A stretch of 64,000 nucleotides of DNA from assembly GCF_004368785.1 (NCBI RefSeq), contig NZ_SODM01000003.1, forward strand, positions 62,001 to 126,000, in the 5' to 3' direction. This DNA is from Flavobacterium sp. 270 (GTDB taxonomy: Bacteria; Bacteroidota; Bacteroidia; Flavobacteriales; Flavobacteriaceae). The notes beneath the pieces were generated by a model, which worked only from the letters and a program-made list of their open reading frames with translations, was not told the DNA's origin and searched no databases. How positions within the stretch are numbered: position 1 is the first letter of the stretch; each line of letters starts with the position of its first letter. This document shows, piece after piece, positions 54,341 to 61,790 of the stretch. Both the position numbers and the translations under genes were made by a program.

Positions 54341-55405
54341 TTACTGATACAAAGCACTAATTTTCTGCCACAAAGTTTTATCAAAATCGGATAATGCTAA
54401 GTTGACATCGTCTGCTGCATCTCCCATTCTGATAATAACCATATTTTTGCTTGGAATAACGTAGATTTTTTGATCGTTTTTACCCAAGGCCATAAACATA
54501 TCGTTTGGTGCAGTCGGGATTATACTTCCTTGAAAAGTAAGCTGTGATTGAGGTAAATGATAATTTGTTTTTCCGTTTAACCACCATAAATAACCATATC
54601 CTAAATTAATTGTCTGCGAAGTATTTGTTGCTTCGTTAAAGTAACTTTCGTTCAGGATAACATTATTGTCCCACTTTCCTTTATTGAGCATTAAAAGTCC
54701 AAAACGGGCCATACTTCTTGTTGTACTCGTATAAACGCTGTTTACACCAAGTTGTACCCAAGTACCATTCATACCGATTTTATCTCTTAATTTAGTGTTG
54801 AAATAATTCTCCCAAGTTTGTCCGCTTGCCTTTGCAACAACATCTTGCAATTTTACATAGACATTATGATATGCCCAGCGCGATCCTGCATTGGCTTTAT
54901 AAACTAAACTCGCTGGATCTACATCGTCTGTAGTGTCATCAAGTCCAGATGTCATTGTTAGTAAATGTTTGCAGGTAATTAAATTTTCCTGCGCAAGTGT
55001 TTCGCTTGTCCAGCCTGTGCCAATATATTGCGAAACTTTATTATTAATGTTAAGCAGGTTTTCTTGCTGTGCAATTCCCGTCATTGTTGAAGTTAATGTT
55101 TTTCCGGCACTTGCCCAATACCAGTTTGTAGTTGCGGTGTGACCATTAAAATAATTTTCTAAAACTATTCGGCCATTAACTAAAATGATGAATGACTTAG
55201 AATTTTTTAACTCTAAATAATCTAAAAGCGGCTGTACTGCACTTTGATTCCATTTTAGATCTGAAATAGATTGCGTTTCCCAAGTTGTTCCGGTTAAAGG
55301 AGGAAAATACATGGTTTGTGCAGGAATAGTTTGTGCTTCGGAAGATTCTTTACTGCAGCTGATAAAACTTAAGATTACCAGAAGTTTAAAAATAGTTTTG
55401 GTCAT
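54341..55405 (-). CDS. Beta-lactamase-family serine hydrolase lipoprotein
   Basis: A lipoprotein signal (LVILSFISC, Cys17) precedes a class C beta-lactamase/DD-peptidase fold: SxxK at 99-102 (SAGK) with the nucleophile Ser99 and base Lys102, and the YxN motif YHN (179-181). YGYLWWLNGK marks the C-terminal half. Such lipoproteins are esterases, peptidases or D-aminopeptidases rather than true beta-lactamases. The gene is convergent with the ftsY pair, with no gap. Confidence 0.88.
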   Translation of the reverse strand: MTKTIFKLLVILSFISCSKESSEAQTIPAQTMYFPPLTGTTWETQSISDLKWNQSAVQPLLDYLELKNSKSFIILVNGRIVLENYFNGHTATTNWYWASAGKTLTSTMTGIAQQENLLNINNKVSQYIGTGWTSETLAQENLITCKHLLTMTSGLDDTTDDVDPASLVYKANAGSRWAYHNVYVKLQDVVAKASGQTWENYFNTKLRDKIGMNGTWVQLGVNSVYTSTTRSMARFGLLMLNKGKWDNNVILNESYFNEATNTSQTINLGYGYLWWLNGKTNYHLPQSQLTFQGSIIPTAPNDMFMALGKNDQKIYVIPSKNMVIIRMGDAADDVNLALSDFDKTLWQKISALYQ

Positions 55406-55538
55406 GTTTTTTGGTTTAGGTTTGGAGTTTGACCAAAAATATAGAAAATAGTTTAATGGGTTTTATGAATATTTATTTCTTTTGAATTTATATAAGATTA
55501 ACTTTGTAGTTCACAAAATTGTCTTGTGAATTCTGGTG

Positions 55539-55608
55539 TCCTAGCCCTGATGGAAGCGGCATCCTTTTTCTGGCTCCTTTAGCCAGGAAAGATACAGCGG
55601 ACAGCAGG
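55539..55608. repeat. Mosaic hairpin element, intact copy 3
   Basis: CCTAGCCCTGATGGAAGCGG and GATACAGCGGACAGCAGG flank a variable hairpin, CTGGCT CCTTT AGCCAG (55570-55586). The conserved flanks recur in worn form at 11931 and, reversed, at 52987. It is clearly GC-richer than the surrounding spacer. Confidence 0.75.
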
Positions 55609-55669
55609 TATCAGCTCCTAATCCTTCAACTTTTTTTAGAGTGATGGCTAATAATTTAATAATTAAAAT

Positions 55670-56107
55670 ATGAAAAACACTTTTATAATTTTGGTTTTAT
55701 CTCTTTTGTTTGTTAGTTGCAAACAAATTAAACCAACAGATATTTCAAAACTAAATGGCTACTGGGAAATTACGAAAGTAGTTTTTGATAAAGGTGAGGA
55801 GAAGGCTTATGGAATGAATGAGAATTTTGATTTCTTTAAAATGAAAGGGAATAAAGGAACACGAACTAAAGTTATGGCACAGCTTGATGGCACTTTTTTA
55901 ACGACTAATACTTTTGAAAATGTTTCGGTGCGTTTTGCAGATGAAAAAGCATTTCTGGATTATAAAACGGATTATGCAAAATGGAGTGAGGAATTGATAA
56001 CGTTATCTGACGAAGAATTGGTAGTTAAAAATGCAGAGAATAAAGAATATCACTATAAAAAAACTGGACCAGTAAATCTTTTGAACGATGGCAAAGAGAC
56101 TAAATAA
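55670..56107 (+). CDS. Small lipoprotein, lipocalin-like
   Basis: A lipoprotein signal (LVLSLLFVSC, Cys17) precedes about 125 residues with NGYWEITKVVFDKG, RTKVMAQLDG, RFADEKAFLDYKTDY and ELVVKNAENKEYHYKK, the strand pattern of a lipocalin-like fold. Function unknown. The end overlaps the DUF721 gene by 20 bases, so translation is coupled. Confidence 0.75.
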   Translation: MKNTFIILVLSLLFVSCKQIKPTDISKLNGYWEITKVVFDKGEEKAYGMNENFDFFKMKGNKGTRTKVMAQLDGTFLTTNTFENVSVRFADEKAFLDYKTDYAKWSEELITLSDEELVVKNAENKEYHYKKTGPVNLLNDGKETK

Positions 56108-56384
56108 CGATAGTACAATTGGAGCTGTTTTGCAGCAAATTATTCAGGTAAATAAATTACAGCCAGGAATGGATCAGATTGATGTTAAGGAAGCTTGGCG
56201 CCAGCTGATGGGAAATGGTGTGAATACGTATACCAAAAACGTTGTTTTAAAAGGAAGCACATTGTATGTAGAATTGGGTTCGTCTGTTTTGCGTGATGAA
56301 TTAAGCCACGGAAAATCTAAAATTATTAAGATGATTAATGAGGAATTGAAACGTGATGTGGTTAAGGATGTAGTTTTAAGATAA
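56088..56384 (+). CDS. DUF721/DciA-like protein
   Basis: The 98-residue basic protein reads IGAVLQQIIQVNKLQPGMDQ, VKEAWRQLMGNGV and LYVELGSSVLRDELSHGKSK, the DUF721 pattern. Proteins of this group (DciA) help load the replicative helicase in bacteria that lack DnaC. It overlaps the previous gene by 20 bases. Confidence 0.85.
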   Translation: MAKRLNNDSTIGAVLQQIIQVNKLQPGMDQIDVKEAWRQLMGNGVNTYTKNVVLKGSTLYVELGSSVLRDELSHGKSKIIKMINEELKRDVVKDVVLR

Positions 56385-56417
56385 GGTTCTGAGGTACTAA
56401 GTTTCTAAGCTGCTAAG
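56385..56417. repeat. Single arm of repeat family A, copy 4
   Basis: GGTTCTGAGGTACTAAGTTT followed by CTAAGCTGCTAAG; only the left arm is present and a strong terminator stands in place of the right arm. Confidence 0.65.
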
Positions 56418-56423
56418 TTTATA

Positions 56424-56462
56424 TAAAAAAAAATCCATTTCAAGTGAAATGGATTTTTTTAT
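56424..56462. terminator. Bidirectional terminator between the DUF721 gene and ndk
   Basis: The stem AAAAAATCCATTTCA / TGAAATGGATTTTTT, with A and T runs on the sides, serves the plus-strand DUF721 unit and the minus-strand ndk. Confidence 0.88.
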
Positions 56463-56479
56463 TGTGATTGTTGAGTTCA

Positions 56480-56513
56480 GCAATCTAAAGTCTGAACTCT
56501 AAAATCTAAAATA
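56480..56513. repeat. Direct repeat of CTAAAAT-type words
   Basis: AATCTAAAGTCTGAACTC and CTAAAATCTAAAAT form a heptamer-like array behind the ndk stop codon. It is another member of the short-word spacer repeats. Confidence 0.45.
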
Positions 56514-56933
56514 TTAGAATTGCTCTCTTCCAGCAAAGTGGAATGCACCTTCGATTGCAGCATTTTCGTCGCTGTCTGAACCGTGAACTGCATTTTCTCC
56601 TATAGAAGTTGCGTATGCTTTACGGATAGTTCCTTCAGCAGCTTCAGCTGGATTTGTAGCTCCAATTAAAGTTCTGAAATCTTCTACTGCGTTATCTTTT
56701 TCTAAAATAGCAGCAACAATTGGTCCGCGTGACATAAATTCAACTAATTCTCCGTAGAAAGGTCTTGCAGCGTGAACAGCGTAAAATGCTTGAGCATCAG
56801 CTACAGTTAATTGAGTTAATTTTAATGAAACGATTTTGAAACCGCCATTAGTAATCATTGCTAAGATATTCCCGATGTGTCCGTTTGCAACAGCATCTGG
56901 TTTAATCATTGTAAAAGTTCTATTTGTTGCCAT
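56514..56933 (-). CDS. ndk: Nucleoside diphosphate kinase
   Basis: From the ATG at 56933 the 139-residue protein reads [20 protein letters not shown], then [20 protein letters not shown], and [12 protein letters not shown] with the phosphorylated His. It balances NTP and dNTP pools. The longer frame to a TTG at 56981 adds 16 residues but lies upstream of the -7 box TACTTTTG at 56959-56966, so the ATG is the start. Confidence 0.97.
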   Translation of the reverse strand: MATNRTFTMIKPDAVANGHIGNILAMITNGGFKIVSLKLTQLTVADAQAFYAVHAARPFYGELVEFMSRGPIVAAILEKDNAVEDFRTLIGATNPAEAAEGTIRKAYATSIGENAVHGSDSDENAAIEGAFHFAGREQF

Positions 56934-56958
56934 TTTATTACTTATTTTTAATTTTGTG

Positions 56959-56966
56959 CAAAAGTA
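56959..56966 (-). promoter_or_regulatory. -7 box of ndk
   Basis: Minus-strand TACTTTTG, exact match, 26 bases before the ATG; decides the start codon. Confidence 0.55.
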
Positions 56967-57068
56967 TACTTTTTTTATCAATTGATTTTAATAAATTCAT
57001 AATAAAAAGTTCTTTAACAGCTATAATGTTAGATTTTTATAAAAAACAAAATCATTGGCTGTTTTGTT

Positions 57069-57150
57069 AAACCATATAAGTGATATAAGTTCATTTAACT
57101 AGAAATCTGAAAAGACTAGCCTGTTTGAACTTATATTACTTATATGGTTT
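57069..57150. repeat. 25-bp inverted repeat AAACCATATAAGT...
   Basis: Left arm 57069-57093 (AAACCATATAAGTGATATAAG then TTCA) and right arm 57126-57150 are complements with one mismatch in 25, around a 32-base loop. It sits between the ndk promoter and the end of the 57162 gene. Confidence 0.88.
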
Positions 57151-57161
57151 GAAATTAATTT

Positions 57162-58433
57162 TTAAACCTTGAAAATGAGTTTGTTTTTGTAGAATATCCA
57201 CAAAATAAAAGTCCAAATTCCGACATAAACCAGTGCTCCAGCTAATGAAGCCATCATTGGATTACTGAAAAATGGGGCAATTCCGTATTCGTATAGATAA
57301 TTTAGAAGATTGATTTGTTTCCCAGATTTATGTGGGTTTTCAAACTGAATCATTACTAAAGCCTGCGGAATAATTTGTGATGTAAAAAAGACAATCATAG
57401 GATTTACACCCCAGATTAAGAATAATTTGAACCCTTTTTTATATTCTGCAATATCAATTACATAATATAAAAGAGAAAGAAATGTTGTAGCTAAACCTGT
57501 TGTGTATAATACGTAACTGCTTGTCCAGAGTGATTTGTTTATCGGGAAAACAATATTCCAAAGTAAACCAGCAATAATTAATCCTACTCCGGTTGCAGCC
57601 ATTTTTAGGGCTATTTCTTTTTTATTGGTTTTAAGCTGTAATAGCTGCCCAATTAATAAACCGATAATTCCGTTTACAATTGATGGAATTGTACTTAAAA
57701 TTCCTTCGGGATCCCAAGTAATAGTTTCGCGATACATATGGCCATTAAGTAAAATGCTGTCAACCCAGGAAGCAAGATTTGTTCCTTTTTCCAGATTAGC
57801 GTCTCCAATTCCCGGAACAGGAATTAAAGTCATAATTGCCCAATAGCCTAATAATAAAACTACTCCGGTTATAATTTGCGTTTTTTGAGAAGTTTTTAAG
57901 TATAAGAGAGAAACAACAAAATACACAATTGCTATTCGTTGTAAAACTCCCGGAAGTCTTACATCGTGGTAAGCCTCGATACCGCTGTAAGCTAAAAAGA
58001 GATAAATAATTAGGATAGATAATGCGAAAATGTTTTTTAGTTTTGAACTAAAATTGCCCATAAGAGCATATCCAACTGCGATTGTAATAATTAATCTTCC
58101 GATAAGAAGCGGAATTCCTTCGAGACCAAAAAGCTGAATTTTCCCAAAATAATTAAAGAAGATTCCTAAACATAACATTCTTAAGGAACGAACCAGAATT
58201 TTGTTGAAAGTGGTGCCATCGTACATTTTATCTGGCATAGCAAGCGGAACCGCAACTCCCATGATAAAAATAAAAAACGGAAATACTAAATCGGTTGGTG
58301 TACAGCCGTGCCATTCTGAATGTAAAAGCGGCGGAAAAACATGGCCCCAATCTCCGGGATTGTTGACAATTGTCATTAATAAAATAGTGAGTCCACGAAA
58401 GACATCTAGCGAAATTAAGCGTTCTTTTACCAT
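57162..58433 (-). CDS. DUF5009/heparan-N-acetyltransferase-like membrane acyltransferase (second copy)
   Basis: The 423-residue protein has about ten to twelve spans. It opens RLISLDVFRGLTILLMTIVN and has CTPTDLVFPFFIFIMGVAVPL, the same HGSNAT/DUF5009 hallmarks as the 43718 gene, but is otherwise divergent. LPGVLQRIAIVYF and GVNPMIVFFTSQII are further family segments. It likely transfers acetyl to sugar amines across the membrane. It stands alone, with spacer repeats on both sides. Confidence 0.83.
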   Translation of the reverse strand: MVKERLISLDVFRGLTILLMTIVNNPGDWGHVFPPLLHSEWHGCTPTDLVFPFFIFIMGVAVPLAMPDKMYDGTTFNKILVRSLRMLCLGIFFNYFGKIQLFGLEGIPLLIGRLIITIAVGYALMGNFSSKLKNIFALSILIIYLFLAYSGIEAYHDVRLPGVLQRIAIVYFVVSLLYLKTSQKTQIITGVVLLLGYWAIMTLIPVPGIGDANLEKGTNLASWVDSILLNGHMYRETITWDPEGILSTIPSIVNGIIGLLIGQLLQLKTNKKEIALKMAATGVGLIIAGLLWNIVFPINKSLWTSSYVLYTTGLATTFLSLLYYVIDIAEYKKGFKLFLIWGVNPMIVFFTSQIIPQALVMIQFENPHKSGKQINLLNYLYEYGIAPFFSNPMMASLAGALVYVGIWTFILWIFYKNKLIFKV

Positions 58434-58490
58434 TGGTTTGGGTAAATTGGTTAGTTAATAATTTTAAAAGTCGCTATTTGGTTTAAGAAA

Positions 58491-58534
58491 CAATAATTTC
58501 AGAATCAGGTGGTTATTTTATCCTGAAATTATTG
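58491..58534. repeat. 12-bp inverted repeat CAATAATTTCAG/CTGAAATTATTG
   Basis: Perfect 12-bp arms (58491-58502, 58523-58534) with a 20-base loop lie between bshC and the 57162 gene. It may be the bshC terminator, but the T run is poor. Confidence 0.6.
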
Positions 58535-58549
58535 CTGTATTATATGTAA

Positions 58550-60139
58550 TTATATTGTTATAATTGAAAAATTCGTTTCTAAAGGTCTTAATTTTTGAGT
58601 TAATAATGGAATAAGCTGTTCGCCTTTTTCTAAATAAAATTCAGAAAAATTGGCTTGGCGTTCTTGTAAACTATTATTTGGGAACAATTCTGATTGTAAA
58701 TCTACAACACGGTCTAATTGATCTTTTAGTTTTCTTTTTTGTGCTTTTAGCAAGCGCTTTTCAAGGTTTTCTAAACCTTTTTTCTGTTTAACTTCCTGCG
58801 CTTTTACAGCTCCTGTAAATGATTTGTCAGTTTTTTGAGCCAATTCAAATAAATATTGAAATTGCTTTTCTAGACTTTCTTTTTGTGGCGTTAAGTCAAT
58901 CGGAAACTCTGAGATTGTATGTGTTATCGCGTTTACTAAATCGGCTGGTTTAGTAAATAAGTCTTTCCAGCTCAAACCTAACTGATCTGCTTTTTTAGCT
59001 TGCTTTTCTGTAGTTAGCAAGACAGAATTTCGAACTAAAATCATCGGAAATGTAATGTTTACAGCATCAAAAAAAGCTTTTAATTCTAACCAGTATGCAA
59101 TTTCTCCGCCTCCGCCGATGTAGCATAAATTAGGTAAAATAATTTCCTGATATAACGGACGCATGATTACATTTGGACTGAATTTCTCTGGATTGCTTTC
59201 TAATAATTTTAGAATTTCTTCTTTAGAAAATGAAGTTTTAGTATTGTTTACGATAAATTTATCATTCTCAAAAACAATACGTTCGCGTAAATTATCTTCA
59301 ATATAAAATAAATTAATCTCACGCGGATTTACCTGAACAGTATAATTTTTTAGTTTCGCAATAGTTTCTTCAACAGCTTTAAAAGAAGTTTGTTCTAATA
59401 ATTCTTCTTTTGCGTATGGAATAAAAGCGCGTTTTAAGTCGGCGTGATCGGCATCAACAATTACCAGACCTTGAGAAGCAAATAAACCATTTGCTAAAAA
59501 ACGAGTGGCATCGGCAAGATTATCATGTTTTAAATACGATTCTTCAAAAAGGTTTTTTAAAGTATTAGCATTTGTACTTGAACCTAATTCTAAAGCATAA
59601 ATTTCGAAAAATTCAGCTAAACCTTCCGTCGAAAGTCTTCCAACAGGGCCATTACTTTCGGTATTCCAGCGAAATTTTTTTCCTTTAAAATTAAAATAGT
59701 TGATCTCTTCAAAATCATGATCTTCGGTTGCCATCCAATAAATTGGTACAAAATTATAAGTCGGATATTTCGATTTTAATTCTTTGGTTAGATTTATTGT
59801 AGATATGATTTTATACAAAAAATACAAAGGACCACTAAAAAGATTTAATTGATGTCCGGTTGTAATTGTAAAAGTATTTTCGTGCGCTAAAAGCTCAATG
59901 TTTTGTTTCGTTAAATCCGAAAGTTCAATACTTGCATATTGCTCTTTTAAAACAGAAACCAAAGGGATTCGGTTTTCATTATTGAAATTTTGTTTCTTTT
60001 CAATAATTTGTTTTTCAAAGTTTTCCAGCGTTGGGAAATTATTATATAGCGGTTTTAAGTCCGGTTTTTGGTCTAAATAATCATGTATCAAAGTCGAGAA
60101 ATATCCAGAGTTTTGGTAGCTGATACAGTCGGTAGGCAT
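58550..60139 (-). CDS. bshC: Bacillithiol biosynthesis cysteine-adding enzyme BshC
   Basis: The 529-residue protein shows the BshC pattern: TITTGHQLNLFSGPLYFLYKI, VPIYWMATEDHDFEEIN, FKGKKFRWN, ETTQ-like regions and IMRPLYQEIILPNLCYIGGG followed by GEIAYW. A long C-terminal coiled-coil region (~415-500) is rich in Lys and Glu. BshC adds cysteine to the GlcN-malate intermediate to finish bacillithiol, the low-molecular-weight thiol of this group. bshA and bshB are elsewhere. Confidence 0.95.
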   Translation of the reverse strand: MPTDCISYQNSGYFSTLIHDYLDQKPDLKPLYNNFPTLENFEKQIIEKKQNFNNENRIPLVSVLKEQYASIELSDLTKQNIELLAHENTFTITTGHQLNLFSGPLYFLYKIISTINLTKELKSKYPTYNFVPIYWMATEDHDFEEINYFNFKGKKFRWNTESNGPVGRLSTEGLAEFFEIYALELGSSTNANTLKNLFEESYLKHDNLADATRFLANGLFASQGLVIVDADHADLKRAFIPYAKEELLEQTSFKAVEETIAKLKNYTVQVNPREINLFYIEDNLRERIVFENDKFIVNNTKTSFSKEEILKLLESNPEKFSPNVIMRPLYQEIILPNLCYIGGGGEIAYWLELKAFFDAVNITFPMILVRNSVLLTTEKQAKKADQLGLSWKDLFTKPADLVNAITHTISEFPIDLTPQKESLEKQFQYLFELAQKTDKSFTGAVKAQEVKQKKGLENLEKRLLKAQKRKLKDQLDRVVDLQSELFPNNSLQERQANFSEFYLEKGEQLIPLLTQKLRPLETNFSIITI

Positions 60140-60456
60140 AATTTTAGGTTTATTTTTGATAGCTGTAAATTTAATGAAAATATGCAGTTAAAAATGCTTT
60201 TAACGATTGCTTATGATTTGAATTTTGATTTTAATGGTAAATAGTTGATTTTTAAATAATTAAAATGTTTTTAGGAGGATGCGAAATTGTAATTGATAAA
60301 ACAAGAAATTAGAAATATTAAACAATACGAACAATTTTGTGTTTCTGAATTTTTCACAATGATCTTTTATTTTTGCAGATAAATATTTGTTACTTTCAAA
60401 AAATAGGTTCACTTTTATAGCCTATTTTCTTAAAAAAAAAATTATATCAAGATTAC
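60140..60456. other. Divergent spacer between bshC and the MFS gene
   Basis: A/T-rich; no gene or strong hairpin. Presumably holds both promoters. Confidence 0.4.
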
Positions 60457-61734
60457 ATGAAAAATAACCCAAATCAGAAGAACTCATTAAAGCACGTTCT
60501 TTTCGGCAGTTTGATAGGTACTACTATCGAATTTTTTGATTTTTATATTTATGCCAATGCAGCAGTATTGGTTTTTCCCCAATTGTTTTTTCCCGGTTCA
60601 GATAAAACGATGGCGACTTTGGAATCGTTAGCAACCTTTTCGATTGCTTTTTTATCTCGTCCTCTGGGTTCTGCTTTTTTTGGACATTATGGTGATAAAA
60701 TCGGACGTAAATTTACTTTGGTTGCTGCGTTGTTAACAATGGGTATTTCGACAGTTACCATTGGTTTTTTACCAAGTTATGCCAGCATTGGTGTTGCTGC
60801 TCCTTTATTATTAATGTTGTGCCGATTTGGGCAAGGCGTTGGTTTAGGAGGAGAATGGGGAGGAGCTGTTTTACTGGCAATCGAAAATGCACCGCCAAAT
60901 AAACGTGCCTGGTACGGAATGTTTCCGCAGTTGGGCGCACCAATCGGATTGCTGCTTTCTGGAGGAACTTTTTTGTTACTAACGGATTCTATGAATAATG
61001 AAGATTTTATGAATTACGGCTGGAGAATTCCTTTTATTGCCAGTTCTCTTTTGGTAATAGTTGGGTTTTATATTAGAACTAAAATTACAGAAACACCTTC
61101 TTTTGAAAATTCTAAAAAAGAACACGAAGAAGTAAAAGTTCCATTTCTTACCATAATAAAATCGTATCAGAATCAATTAATTTTTGGAACATTTGCAGCG
61201 ATTACAACGTTCTTGGTTTTTTATTTAATGACGGTATTTACATTAAGTTGGGCAACTTCTGATTTAGGTTTTGCAAAAAGAGACTTTTTATTGATTCAGA
61301 TGTTTTCGGTTCTGTTTTTTGCTGCTTTTATTCCTATTTCGGCTTTGGTTGCTGATAAAATTGGACGTAGAAAAATATTAATTATAACGACTACAGTTAT
61401 TGCTGTTTTTGGCTTTTTCTTTTCGTACTTTCTAAATTCTGGAAGCACTTTTATGGTAACTTTCTTTGTCTGTTTAGGAATGTCTTTAATGGGATTTACG
61501 TATGGACCCTTAGGAACTTTTTTATCCGAATTATTTCCTACTTCTGTTCGTTATTCTGGAGCTTCATTGACTTTCAATTTGGCTGGGATTCTTGGTGCCG
61601 CATTTGCTCCAATGATTGCAATCTGGCTGGCTACAAAATATAGTTTAACGTATGTTGGTTTTTATCTTACTATAGCCGCTTGTATTTCTTTGTTTTCTTT
61701 ATTGGTAATTAGTAAAAAGGAACACAAGTTTTAA
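60457..61734 (+). CDS. MFS transporter, metabolite:H+ symporter type (ProP-like)
   Basis: The 425-residue protein has twelve predicted spans. The first loop has the typical GSLIGTTIEFFDFYIYANAA and FFGHYGDKIGRKFTL (motif A), with LCRFGQGVGLGGEWGGAVLL in span 4, hallmarks of the MHS subfamily (proline/betaine, dicarboxylate or shikimate symporters). The second half repeats ALVADKIGRRKIL. The substrate cannot be named. A bidirectional terminator follows. Confidence 0.92.
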   Translation: MKNNPNQKNSLKHVLFGSLIGTTIEFFDFYIYANAAVLVFPQLFFPGSDKTMATLESLATFSIAFLSRPLGSAFFGHYGDKIGRKFTLVAALLTMGISTVTIGFLPSYASIGVAAPLLLMLCRFGQGVGLGGEWGGAVLLAIENAPPNKRAWYGMFPQLGAPIGLLLSGGTFLLLTDSMNNEDFMNYGWRIPFIASSLLVIVGFYIRTKITETPSFENSKKEHEEVKVPFLTIIKSYQNQLIFGTFAAITTFLVFYLMTVFTLSWATSDLGFAKRDFLLIQMFSVLFFAAFIPISALVADKIGRRKILIITTTVIAVFGFFFSYFLNSGSTFMVTFFVCLGMSLMGFTYGPLGTFLSELFPTSVRYSGASLTFNLAGILGAAFAPMIAIWLATKYSLTYVGFYLTIAACISLFSLLVISKKEHKF

Positions 61735-61752
61735 ACTAAATATATCTAAAAT

Positions 61753-61787
61753 AAAAAAGGCCGTCTATAATTTAGACAGCCTTTTTT
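61753..61787. terminator. Bidirectional terminator
   Basis: AAAAAAGGC-GTCTA / TAGAC-GCCTTTTTT, with one mismatch in the stem, lies between the MFS gene and the convergent T9SS protein gene. Confidence 0.85.
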
Positions 61788-61790
61788 ATT

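Noticed and set aside
56934..56981. N-terminal extension of Ndk from a TTG
   Set aside because: It lies across the -7 box and adds residues absent from the family.
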